64,000 nucleotides of DNA from the NCBI GenBank assembly GCA_020637515.1, contig JACKKG010000001.1, positions 1,394,501-1,458,500 of the forward strand. The letters are read 5' to 3'. How positions within the stretch are numbered: the stretch's first letter is position 1; each line of letters starts with the position of its first letter. The translations under genes and the position numbers were made by a program. This stretch comes from Rhodobacter sp. GTDB taxonomy: Bacteria; Pseudomonadota; Alphaproteobacteria; Rhodobacterales; Rhodobacteraceae. A model generated the notes under the pieces. It saw nothing but the letters and a program-made list of their open reading frames with translations. It had not been told where the DNA came from and ran no database searches. Positions 41,096 to 48,948 of the stretch are shown here, in pieces.

Positions 41096-41333
41096 CGTCC
41101 ACCTCTGGTCAGGACTGAAAAGGTTCACACAGGGCGCCACGGTCGTCCCGGTCGAGGCGGCGACCGTCGGTCAGATGCTGGAGGCGCTGGTGCGGGCCCA
41201 TCCGGGCCTGAAACCGGTGATCGAGGCCGGCGTGTCGGTGGTGATCGACGGCGAGGTGCTGTCCGGTGGGCTGCACCGCCCCGTGTCGCCCGACAACGAA
41301 GTGTATCTGATGCAGCGCATCAAGGGCGGTTGA
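41082..41333 (+). CDS. MoaD/ThiS-like ubiquitin-fold sulfur carrier ending in Gly-Gly
   Basis: 83 residues. Beta-grasp pattern: VHLWSGLKRFT, TVGQMLEALVRAHPGLKPVIE, VSVVIDGEVLSGGLHRPVSPDNEVYLMQRIKGG. The last two residues are Gly-Gly, the adenylation/thiocarboxylation site of MoaD and ThiS. It overlaps the Mo subunit gene by 14 bases, so it is co-translated. Possible roles: sulfur donor for maturation of this hydroxylase's cofactor (the Mo=S ligand or cytosine dinucleotide form) or a dedicated pterin-sulfur carrier. No partner E1-like or MoaE gene is adjacent. ATG 41082 has no strong own ribosome site. Confidence 0.8.
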   Translation: MQPLDVHLWSGLKRFTQGATVVPVEAATVGQMLEALVRAHPGLKPVIEAGVSVVIDGEVLSGGLHRPVSPDNEVYLMQRIKGG

Positions 41334-41350
41334 TCGGAAATTCCGATCAA
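41330..41350. promoter_or_regulatory. Perfect 21-bp palindrome, probable operator
   Basis: Arms TTGATCGGAA (41330-41339) and its exact reverse complement (41341-41350) flank a single A. It spans the stop codon of the MoaD-like gene and lies 74 bases before the FAD/GcvT gene. A one-base spacer makes it a protein-binding site rather than a terminator hairpin. No copy was noticed elsewhere in the window. Confidence 0.65.
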
Positions 41351-41423
41351 TTCGGCCCCGTCAGGCGAATTGCCAGCCCGGCCCGCGCCGCGCCATACTG
41401 CCGCCAGAACGAAGGAGGGCGGC

Positions 41424-43844
41424 ATGGTCGAAACAGCGCGCGTGGTCATCATCGGGGGCGGGGCCGTTGGCACCTCGGCGCTCTATCACCTGGCGAAAGC
41501 GGGCTGGACGGATTGCCTGCTGCTGGAGCGCAACGAGCTGACCGCGGGATCGACCTGGCACGCGGCGGGCAATGTGCCGACCTTCAGTTCCTCGTGGTCG
41601 ATCATGAACATGCAGCGGTATTCGGCGCAGCTGTATCGCGGGCTGGGCGACGCGGTCGATTATCCCATGAATTATCATGTCACCGGTTCTGTCCGGCTGG
41701 GTCACAGCGCGGAACGTCTGCGCGAGTTCCAAAAGGTCGCCGGCATGGGCCGGTATCAGGGTATGGACCTGGCGATCCTGTCGCCCTCCGAGATCCGCGA
41801 CCGCTACCCGTTCCTGGAAACCCACGATCTGACCGGCGCGCTCTATGATCCCTATGACGGCGACATCGATCCCGCGCAACTGACCCAGGCGCTGGCCGCG
41901 GGCGCGCGGCAGATGGGCGCGCGGATCGACCGCTTCCGCCCCGTCACCGCCGCCCGGCGCGAGGGTGACGAATGGGTGCTGGACACCCCAAAGGGCGAGG
42001 TCCGCTGCGAATACGTGGTGAACGCGGGCGGGTATTACGCGGCGCGCGTGGGCGCGATGTTCGGCCGCCGCGTGCCGATGATGGTGATGAGCCACCAGTA
42101 TCTTCTGTTCGACACCATCCCCGAACTGGAACGCTGGAGCCACGAAAGTGGCCACAAGTTGCCGCTGCTGCGCGACGTGGACAGCTCGTATTACCTCAGG
42201 CAGGAAAAGATGGGCTTCAACCTGGGCCCTTATGAAAATCCCTGCCGCGCGCACTGGGCCACCCCCGACGACCCCATGCCCGAGGATTTCAGCTTTCAGC
42301 TCTATCCCGACGATCTGGAGCGGCTGGAGTGGCATATCGCCGACGCCATGGCCCGCGTGCCGCTGCTGGAACAGGCCAGGCTGCAAAAGGTCATCAACGG
42401 CCCCATTCCCTACACCCCCGACGGCAACCCGCTGATCGGCCCGATGCCTGGCGTGCCCAACGCGTTCGAGGCCTGCGTCTTCACCTTCGGCATCTGTCAG
42501 GCCGGCGGCGCGGGCAAGGTTCTGGCGGAATGGGTGACCGAGGGCGGCACCGAATGGGACATGTGGTCATGCGACCCGCGCCGCTTCACCGGTTTCGAGG
42601 ACCACGACTATTGCGTCGCCAAGGGCAAAGAGGTCTACGGCCACGAATACGCCATCCACTTCCCCATGGCGCGCTGGCCGGCGGGCGCCGACCGCAAACT
42701 GTCGCCCGTGCATGCGCAGCTCAAAAGTCTGGGCGCGCAGATGGGGGCGTTCAATGGCTGGGAGCGCGCCGAGTGGTTCGCGCAACCGGGCGACGACACC
42801 TCGTGGCAGGCCACGCAGACCTTCCGCCGCGCCGGCCCCTGGGAACCGCGGATCAAGGCCGAATGCGAGGCCGTGCGCGATGGCTGCGGGGTGCTCGACC
42901 TGCCCGGGTTCACCCGTCTGCGGCTGGTCGGCCCCGGCGCGCGCGCCCATCTAGAAAGCCTTACGGCCTCGCGCATCCCCGCGCCGGGTCGCACCGGGCT
43001 CTTGTATTTCCCCGATGCGCGCGGCCGGATCGTCACCGAGATGACCGTGCTGCCCGCGAGCGACGCGGATATCGGCGTCATCACCGCGGGCGTCGCGCAA
43101 AGCCACGACGCCGACCTCTTGCGTCGAAACCTGCCCGCCGGGGTCACGATCGAGGACTGGTCGGACCGCATCCATTGCTTCATCGTCACCGGCCCCAAGG
43201 CGCGCACGGTTCTCTCTGAACTGACCGACGGCGACCTGGACCTGCCGTGGCTTTCGGTCCAGTTTCAGGCCCGGGTCGCGGGCCGGGACGTGGCGCTGAT
43301 CCGCGTGTCCTTTGCCGGCGAACTGGGGTGGGAGGTCCATTGCGACCCCGCCGATGCCGCCACGATCCACGCGGCACTTCTCGATGCCGGGGCCACGCCC
43401 TTCGGCATGAAGGCCCTGAATTCCCTCAGGATCGAAAAGGCTTATCGCGCCTGGAAAGGCGATCTTTCGACCGATTATTCGCTGCTCGAAGGCGGGCTCG
43501 GCCGTTTCATCGACTGGTCGGGCGAATTCCCCGGCAAGGCCGCGCTGCAAGCCGAAAAGGCGGCGGGCCCGGCCAAGCGGTTCACCGTGCTGACCGTGAA
43601 TGCCCCCGATTTCGATCCGCCCTACATGGCCAATGTCTGGGCCGGCGACACCATCGTGGGCGAGGTCACCTCGGCCGCCTGGGGCTACCGCGTCAACGCT
43701 TGCGTCGCGCTGGCGATGATCCGCACCGCCCACACCGCCCCCGGCACGCCGCTCGAGATCGAGATCTTCGGCCAACGCCACGCGGCCACGGTCCACGGCG
43801 AGGGGCCCTTGTGGGACCCCACCAACGCGAGACTGCGCGCATGA
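41424..43844 (+). CDS. FAD-dependent dehydrogenase with GcvT domains (dimethylglycine/sarcosine dehydrogenase-like)
   Basis: 806 residues. N-terminal DAO domain with VVIIGGGAVGTSALYHLAKAG at residues 7-27 and GSTWHAAG, whose His46 matches the covalent FAD attachment His of dimethylglycine dehydrogenase. A central FAO domain is followed, from about residue 440, by an aminomethyltransferase (GcvT) fold that passes the one-carbon unit to tetrahydrofolate (SFAGELGWEVHCDPADA is a typical GcvT strand). Removes N-methyl groups from a secondary or tertiary amine. AAGGAGGGCGG precedes ATG 41424. Paralogue of 44839-47343; coupled by ATGA to the next gene. Confidence 0.88.
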   Translation: MVETARVVIIGGGAVGTSALYHLAKAGWTDCLLLERNELTAGSTWHAAGNVPTFSSSWSIMNMQRYSAQLYRGLGDAVDYPMNYHVTGSVRLGHSAERLREFQKVAGMGRYQGMDLAILSPSEIRDRYPFLETHDLTGALYDPYDGDIDPAQLTQALAAGARQMGARIDRFRPVTAARREGDEWVLDTPKGEVRCEYVVNAGGYYAARVGAMFGRRVPMMVMSHQYLLFDTIPELERWSHESGHKLPLLRDVDSSYYLRQEKMGFNLGPYENPCRAHWATPDDPMPEDFSFQLYPDDLERLEWHIADAMARVPLLEQARLQKVINGPIPYTPDGNPLIGPMPGVPNAFEACVFTFGICQAGGAGKVLAEWVTEGGTEWDMWSCDPRRFTGFEDHDYCVAKGKEVYGHEYAIHFPMARWPAGADRKLSPVHAQLKSLGAQMGAFNGWERAEWFAQPGDDTSWQATQTFRRAGPWEPRIKAECEAVRDGCGVLDLPGFTRLRLVGPGARAHLESLTASRIPAPGRTGLLYFPDARGRIVTEMTVLPASDADIGVITAGVAQSHDADLLRRNLPAGVTIEDWSDRIHCFIVTGPKARTVLSELTDGDLDLPWLSVQFQARVAGRDVALIRVSFAGELGWEVHCDPADAATIHAALLDAGATPFGMKALNSLRIEKAYRAWKGDLSTDYSLLEGGLGRFIDWSGEFPGKAALQAEKAAGPAKRFTVLTVNAPDFDPPYMANVWAGDTIVGEVTSAAWGYRVNACVALAMIRTAHTAPGTPLEIEIFGQRHAATVHGEGPLWDPTNARLRA

Positions 43845-44830
43845 GCATCACCTTGTTCAAAGAACGCACGGGGTTTCCAAAGGGGGCCGTGGCCCCCTTT
43901 GGCGAGGGGGCTCGGGGGGCGAGCAGCCCCCCGAAGCCGACGGTCACCCTGCTGGACGGCGGCATGGGCCAGGAACTGATCCGCCGGGGCGGCGATCAGC
44001 CCTCGCCGCTCTGGGCCACGCGGGTGATGATCGACCACCCGGGGCTGGTGCAGGCGATCCACGCCGATTATTTCGCCGCCGGGGCCAGTCTGGCGACGAC
44101 GAACACCTACGCGATCCACCACGACCGCTTCGTCAAGTTCGGCCTGGACCATCGCTTTGCCGAATTCTTCGACGCCGCCCTGACCCAGGCCGAGGCCGCG
44201 CGGGACGCCTGTGGGCGCGGCCTGATCGCCGGATCGACCGGGCCGCTGGTGGCCTCGTATCGCCCGGAAACCCTGCCGCCCCACGCCGAGGCCGTCGCCC
44301 TTTATGCCGAGGTGGCGGCCATCCTGGCGCCGCGCTGCGACCTTGTCGTCGGCGAAACGGTCGCCTCGCTCGCCCATGCCCGGGCGCTGGTCGAGGGGGT
44401 CCGCAAGGGGGCGCCCGGCGCGGTGCTGTGGCTGTCGCTCACCGTGGACGACCGCGACGGCACGCGCCTCAGGTCCGGCGAACCGCTGGCCGCGGTCGCG
44501 GCGATTGCGCCGCAGGTCGAGGCCATCCTCGCCAATTGTTCCGCCCCCGAGGCGATGGACCAGGCCGTGCCGGTCCTCGCCGGTTTCGGCAAGCCGTTCG
44601 GTGCCTATGCCAACGGGTTCCAGCAGATCACCTCGGATTTCCTGAAAGACAACGCGACCGTCGATGCGCTGTCGAACCGCCCCGAGATGACGCCCGAACG
44701 CTACGCCGAATTCGCCATGGGCTGGGTCGCGCAGGGCGCCACGCTGGTGGGCGGCTGCTGCGAGACCGGGCCCGACCATATCGCCGCCATCGCCCGCCGC
44801 CTGCGCGCGGCCGGCCATCCCATCGCCTGA
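43841..44830 (+). CDS. Homocysteine/betaine S-methyltransferase family protein with repeat-derived N-terminal leader
   Basis: 329 residues. The methyltransferase barrel begins TVTLLDGGMGQELIRRGG at about residue 34 and its three zinc Cys are present: Cys233 in ILANCSAPEAMD and Cys306/Cys307 in GGCCETGPDHI. It transfers a methyl group from betaine, S-methylmethionine or another donor to homocysteine. Residues about 5-31 (FKERTGFPKGAVAPF and on) are encoded by repeat copy R4, inserted in frame after the ATGA-coupled start; no alternative start exists between the repeat and the barrel. It sits between the two FAD/GcvT genes, which suggests one demethylation pathway. Confidence 0.88.
   Translation: MSITLFKERTGFPKGAVAPFGEGARGASSPPKPTVTLLDGGMGQELIRRGGDQPSPLWATRVMIDHPGLVQAIHADYFAAGASLATTNTYAIHHDRFVKFGLDHRFAEFFDAALTQAEAARDACGRGLIAGSTGPLVASYRPETLPPHAEAVALYAEVAAILAPRCDLVVGETVASLAHARALVEGVRKGAPGAVLWLSLTVDDRDGTRLRSGEPLAAVAAIAPQVEAILANCSAPEAMDQAVPVLAGFGKPFGAYANGFQQITSDFLKDNATVDALSNRPEMTPERYAEFAMGWVAQGATLVGGCCETGPDHIAAIARRLRAAGHPIA
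43852..43932 (-). repeat. Dispersed two-hairpin repeat, copy R4 (subfamily 2), inside a coding region
   Basis: Tag with ACGCACGGGG at 43864-43873, hairpin CCAAAGGGGGCC (43877-43888) / GGCCCCCTTTGG (43891-43902), then GGGGGGC (43914-43920) / GCCCCCC (43926-43932). Order and tag match R6 at 51.2 kb; relative to R1 the element is inverted. Confidence 0.85.
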
Positions 44831-44838
44831 GGTAACCC

Positions 44839-47343
44839 ATGACCCTGCCCACCCATGCCCGTGTCGTCATTATCGGCGGGGGCGTTTCCGGCTGTTCGGT
44901 CGCCTATCACCTGGCCCGCGCCGGCTGGACGGACATCGTCTTGCTGGAGCGCAAGCAACTGACCTGCGGCACCACCTGGCACGCCGCCGGGCTGATCGGC
45001 CAGTTGCGCGGTTCGCTGAACATGACGCGGCTCGCGAAATATTCGGCCGATCTCTACGTCCGGCTCGAATCCGAAACCGGCATTGCCACCGGGATGCGTC
45101 AGAACGGCTCGATCAGCGTCGCCCTGACCGAGGCCCGCAAGGAAGAGCTGTATCGCCAGGCCGCGCTGGCCCGCGCCTTTGACGTCGAGGTTCGCGAAAT
45201 CTCGCCGGCCGAGGTCAAGGCGATGTATCCCCATCTCCATGTCGCGGATGTGGTGGGCGCGGTGCATCTGCCACTCGATGGCCAATGCGACCCGGCGAAC
45301 ATCGCCATGGCTCTGGCGCGCGGCGCGCGCCAGAGGGGCGCGCAGATCCACGAAGGGGTCAAGGTCACCCGCGTGCTGGACGACGGCAAGCGCGTCACCG
45401 GAGTCGAGGTGGACACCGGCCACGTCATCGCCTGCGAGCATGTCGTCAACTGCGGCGGCATGTGGGGCCGCGATCTGGCTGCGCAATCGGGTGTCACGCT
45501 GCCCCTGCACGCGGCCGAGCATTTCTACCTGCTGACCGAACCCGTCGAGGGGCTGGGCCGGCTGCCCGTGCTGCGCGTGCCTGACGAATGCGCCTATTAC
45601 AAAGAGGACGCAGGCAAGATGATGCTCGGCGCGTTCGAGCCCAAGGCAAAGCCCTGGGGCATGGCCGGAATCCCCGAGGAATTCTGCTTTGACAGCCTGC
45701 CCGAGGATTTCGACCATTTCGAACCGATCCTTGCCGCTGCGATGAACCGGATGCCGCTGTTCCAGTCGGCCGGGATCCATACCTTTTTCAACGGGCCCGA
45801 AAGCTTCACGCCCGACGACCGCTATTACCTCGGTCCGGCGCCCGAGTTGGGGAACTACTGGGTCGCGGCCGGCTACAACTCGGTGGGAATCGTGTCGTCC
45901 GGCGGTGCGGGCATGGCGCTGGCCTCGTGGATGACCGAGGGCGAGGCGCCCTTCGATCTGTGGGAGGTGGACATCCGCCGGGCCCAACCGTTCCAGCGCA
46001 ACCGTCGTTACCTGAAGGAACGGGTGACGGAAACGCTGGGCCTGCTCTATGCCGATCATTACCCCTATCGGCAGGTCGAGACCGCGCGCGGCGTGCGTCG
46101 CTCGCCGCTGCACGAACATCTGGCGGCGCGCGGCGCGGTCTTTGGCGAGGCCGCCGGCTGGGAGCGCGCAAACTGGTTCGCGGCCCCCGGGCAGGAACGG
46201 GCCTATCGCTACAGCTGGGGACCGCAGAACTGGTTCGCGAACCAGAAGGCCGAGCATCTGGCGGTGCGCCAGCGCGCCGGGCTGTTCGACATGACCTCGT
46301 TCGGAAAGATCCGGGTCGAGGGGCCGGGCGCCACCGCCTTTCTGCAACGGGTCTGCGCCAATGACGTGGATGTGGACGCCGGGCGGATCGTCTACACCCA
46401 GATGCTGAACGCCCGGGGCGGGATCGAAAGCGACCTGACCGTCACCCGGCTGACCGAGACGGCCTTTCTGCTGGTGGTTCCCGGCGCGACGCTGCAACGC
46501 GACCTGGCGTGGCTGCGCCGCCACCTGGGCGACGATTTCGCGGTCGTCACCGATGTGACGGCGGGCGAAGCGGTGCTGTGCCTGATGGGCCCCGAGGCCC
46601 GCGACGTGCTGGCCCGCGTCACGCCTGACGCGCTGGACAATGCCGCCTTTCCCTATGGCACGGCGCGCGAGATCGAGATCGGACTGGGTGTCTGCCGCGC
46701 GCATCGGGTCAGCTATGTCGGCGAGTTGGGCTGGGAGCTCTATGTCAGCACCGACCAGGCGGCGCATGTGTTCGAAAGCCTGATCGAGGCCACGCCGGAC
46801 CTGACGCTGTGCGGGTTGCACGCGCTGGACAGTTGCCGGATCGAAAAGGGGTTTCGCCACTGGGGCCATGACATCACCGACGAGGACCACGTGCTGGAGG
46901 CGGGCCTGGGTTTTGCGGTCAAGACTGCCAAGGGCGATTTCCTGGGCCGCGAGGCGGTCTTGCGCAAGCGCGAGGCCGGGCTCACCCGGCGCATGGTGCA
47001 GTTCCTGCTGACGGATCCGGCCGCGATGGCTTATCACAACGAACCCATCTGGCGCGACGGGCGGATCGTGGGGACGGTGACCTCGGGCAATTACGGCCAC
47101 CACCTGGGGGGCTCGGTGGCGATGGGCTATGTGCCTTGCCAGCCCGGCGAGGACGTGCTGGCGAGCACCTACGAGATCGACGTCGCCGGGCGGCGGGTGC
47201 CGGCGCGGGCGTCGCTGGCGCCGATGTACGATCCCGGGGCACCGGGTGCGGATGTGACAGGGCGGGGCTGCCGCCCCGCACTTCTGCCCCAAGGGGGTTT
47301 TCACCCCTGGGAAACCCCGAGGATATTTCGGGCACAAAGATGA
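44839..47343 (+). CDS. FAD-dependent dehydrogenase with GcvT domains, repeat-derived C-terminal tail
   Basis: 834 residues. Same two-part layout as 41424-43844: VVIIGGGVSGCSVAYHLARAG at 9-29, covalent-FAD motif GTTWHAAGLIG with His48, DAO/FAO domains to about 430, then GcvT (SYVGELGWELYVSTDQAAHV) and a GcvT C-terminal barrel ending near RASLAPMYDP. Oxidative N-demethylase, substrate unknown. GAGGTAA precedes ATG 44839. The last ~29 residues (VTGRGCRPALLPQGGFHPW and on) and the stop codon come from repeat R5, so the normal C-terminus has been replaced. Confidence 0.9.
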   Translation: MTLPTHARVVIIGGGVSGCSVAYHLARAGWTDIVLLERKQLTCGTTWHAAGLIGQLRGSLNMTRLAKYSADLYVRLESETGIATGMRQNGSISVALTEARKEELYRQAALARAFDVEVREISPAEVKAMYPHLHVADVVGAVHLPLDGQCDPANIAMALARGARQRGAQIHEGVKVTRVLDDGKRVTGVEVDTGHVIACEHVVNCGGMWGRDLAAQSGVTLPLHAAEHFYLLTEPVEGLGRLPVLRVPDECAYYKEDAGKMMLGAFEPKAKPWGMAGIPEEFCFDSLPEDFDHFEPILAAAMNRMPLFQSAGIHTFFNGPESFTPDDRYYLGPAPELGNYWVAAGYNSVGIVSSGGAGMALASWMTEGEAPFDLWEVDIRRAQPFQRNRRYLKERVTETLGLLYADHYPYRQVETARGVRRSPLHEHLAARGAVFGEAAGWERANWFAAPGQERAYRYSWGPQNWFANQKAEHLAVRQRAGLFDMTSFGKIRVEGPGATAFLQRVCANDVDVDAGRIVYTQMLNARGGIESDLTVTRLTETAFLLVVPGATLQRDLAWLRRHLGDDFAVVTDVTAGEAVLCLMGPEARDVLARVTPDALDNAAFPYGTAREIEIGLGVCRAHRVSYVGELGWELYVSTDQAAHVFESLIEATPDLTLCGLHALDSCRIEKGFRHWGHDITDEDHVLEAGLGFAVKTAKGDFLGREAVLRKREAGLTRRMVQFLLTDPAAMAYHNEPIWRDGRIVGTVTSGNYGHHLGGSVAMGYVPCQPGEDVLASTYEIDVAGRRVPARASLAPMYDPGAPGADVTGRGCRPALLPQGGFHPWETPRIFRAQR
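47260..47340 (+). repeat. Dispersed two-hairpin repeat, copy R5 (subfamily 1), forming the 3' end of a gene
   Basis: GCGGGGC (47262-47268) / GCCCCGC (47273-47279), then the AAGGGGG arm with a degenerate partner ACCCCTGGG, then GAGGATATTTCGGGCACAAA at 47319-47338, one base different from R1. The TGA stop of the upstream gene follows the tag directly. Confidence 0.85.
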
Positions 47344-47354
47344 AGGAGATGCGG

Positions 47355-47501
47355 ATGTCGGATGAACTGTGTGCGCCCGCTCGGGCCCGGCGATCGGGGC
47401 GCGCGGCGCGGTGGCGGTGCGGGCCGCGCCGCTGGATGCGGACAAGCGGCCGGTGCGCGCGGGGCTGTCGGGGCAATATGCGCCCCTGAGCGAGGGCCGC
47501 G
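47355..47501 (+). pseudogene. Frameshifted N-terminal coding segment of the MttB-like gene
   Basis: ATG 47355 has an excellent ribosome site (AAGGAG, six-base spacing) and starts MSDELCAPARARRSGRAAR, but that frame stops at 47487. The expected family continuation APLDADKRPVRAGLSGQYAPLSE is found in another frame (about 47422-47493), and the main body resumes the first frame at about 47495. Two compensating indels, both in G/C runs, would restore a single protein of about 512 residues. Confidence 0.6.
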
Positions 47502-48896
47502 GTGCTGCGCATCCACCAGGCCGCGCTGGAGGCGCTGGAGGTGATCGGCCTGGCCAATGCGCCGCCCTCGGGGATTGCGGCGATGGTAGGGGCGGGGGCG
47601 ATCCTGGGCGACGACGGGCGCCTGCGCTATCCGCGCGCGCTGGTCGAGGACATGCTGGCCAAGGCCGCGCGCGGGATCACGTTGCACGGCCGCGACCCGC
47701 GCCATGACCTGCGGCTTGAGGGCACGCGCGTGCACTACGGCACAGCCGGCGCGGCGGTGCATGTGGTCGATCCCGAGACCAACCGCTACCGCGATTCGAC
47801 CGCGCAGGATCTGCACGACGCCGCCCGGCTGGTGCAGCATCTGGACAACGTGCATTTCTTCCAGCGGATCTGCGTCTGCCGCGATGTCACCGACAATTTC
47901 GAGATGGACATCAACACGCTTTACGGTGCGATGGCGGGCACGCAGAAGCATGTCGGCACCTCATTCAGCGACCCGTCGCATGTGGCCGGCTGCATGGATC
48001 TGATCCACATGGTCGCCGGCGGCGAGGACGCCTGGCGCGCACGGCCCTTTGTCAGCAACTCGAACTGTTTCGTCGTTCCGCCGATGAAATTCGCCGAGGA
48101 AAGCTGCATCACCATGGAGCATTGCATCCGCGCCGGGATGCCGGTGCTGCTGCTGTCGGCCGGTCAGGCCGGCGCGACCAGCCCGGCGCCGATCGCGGCG
48201 TCGATCGTGCAGGCGGTGGCGGAATGTCTGGCGGGCGTGGTCTACGTGAACGCGATCGCACCGGGGCATCCGGCGATCTTCGGCACCTGGCCCTTTGTCA
48301 GCGACCTGCGCACGGGGGCCATGTCGGGCGGCAGCGCCGAGCAGGCGCTGCTGACCGCGGGATGCGCCCAGATGCATCGCTTCTATGGCCTGCCTGGTGG
48401 CGCGGCGGCGGGGATCGCCGACAGCAAGCTGCCCGACATGCAGGCCGGCTGGGAGCAGGCGATCTCGAACACGCTGGCCGGTCTGGCCGGTCTGAACATG
48501 GTCTACGAGGCCGTGGGGATGCACGCTTCGCTTCTGGGCTTCAGCTTTGAAAGCCTGACGCTGGGCGATGACATCCTTGGCCAGGCGCTGCGGTGTGTCC
48601 GGGGTATCGACGTGACCGAGGACAGCCTGTCCATCGAGGTGATGAAGGAGGTCTGCCTGACCGGGCCCGGGCATTACCTGGGGGCGGATCAGACGCTGCA
48701 ACTGATGCAGACCGAATATGTCTATCCGGCGCTGGGCAACCGCATGAGCCCAAAGGAATGGGCCGAGGCGGGCCATCCCGATCTGCTGACCGCGGCACGG
48801 CGGCGCACGGCCGACCTGCTGGCGAAAGCGCCTTGCCAGGTGGATCCCGCCATCGACCGCGCGGTGCGCGAGCGTTTCGCGATCCACTTCCGCTGA
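47502..48896 (+). CDS. Trimethylamine methyltransferase (MttB) family protein, non-pyrrolysine, N-terminus disrupted
   Basis: 464 residues from GTG 47502 in the intact frame: LRIHQAALEALEVIGL, LHGRDPRHDLRL, TSFSDPSHVAGC, RPFVSNSNCFVVPPMKF, LLSAGQAGATSPAPIA, AIFGTWPFVSDLRTGAMSGGSAEQAL and GLPGGAAAGIADSKLPDMQAGWEQ, all MttB-family blocks. No in-frame TAG is seen, so this is the non-Pyl (glycine-betaine-type MtgB-like) group, transferring methyl from a quaternary amine to a corrinoid protein. No corrinoid partner gene is visible nearby. If translation can start only at 47355 the protein is broken; GAGGG five bases before GTG 47502 offers an internal start lacking about 48 residues. Confidence 0.85.
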   Translation: MLRIHQAALEALEVIGLANAPPSGIAAMVGAGAILGDDGRLRYPRALVEDMLAKAARGITLHGRDPRHDLRLEGTRVHYGTAGAAVHVVDPETNRYRDSTAQDLHDAARLVQHLDNVHFFQRICVCRDVTDNFEMDINTLYGAMAGTQKHVGTSFSDPSHVAGCMDLIHMVAGGEDAWRARPFVSNSNCFVVPPMKFAEESCITMEHCIRAGMPVLLLSAGQAGATSPAPIAASIVQAVAECLAGVVYVNAIAPGHPAIFGTWPFVSDLRTGAMSGGSAEQALLTAGCAQMHRFYGLPGGAAAGIADSKLPDMQAGWEQAISNTLAGLAGLNMVYEAVGMHASLLGFSFESLTLGDDILGQALRCVRGIDVTEDSLSIEVMKEVCLTGPGHYLGADQTLQLMQTEYVYPALGNRMSPKEWAEAGHPDLLTAARRRTADLLAKAPCQVDPAIDRAVRERFAIHFR

Positions 48897-48902
48897 CAAA
48901 CC

Positions 48903-48934
48903 GGGCGCGCACCGCGAGGGATCGGTGCGCGCCC
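48903..48934. terminator. Perfect 12-bp hairpin at convergent gene ends
   Basis: GGGCGCGCACCG (48903-48914) pairs with CGGTGCGCGCCC (48923-48934) around eight bases, between the MttB-like gene and the Usp gene. No T-run; possibly a Rho-assisted or bidirectional terminator. Confidence 0.6.
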
Positions 48935-48948
48935 GTCGGTGTCCGCGC

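Noticed and set aside
38816..41140. A 774-codon open frame antisense to the Mo subunit gene
   Set aside because: Shadow frame in GC-rich DNA, Arg/His-rich, no ribosome site; the sense gene has all family motifs.
37492..41333. Aerobic CO dehydrogenase (CoxMSL) as the identity of the molybdenum hydroxylase
   Set aside because: The large subunit lacks the CoxL active-site Cys loop and shows AYRAPGSP instead.
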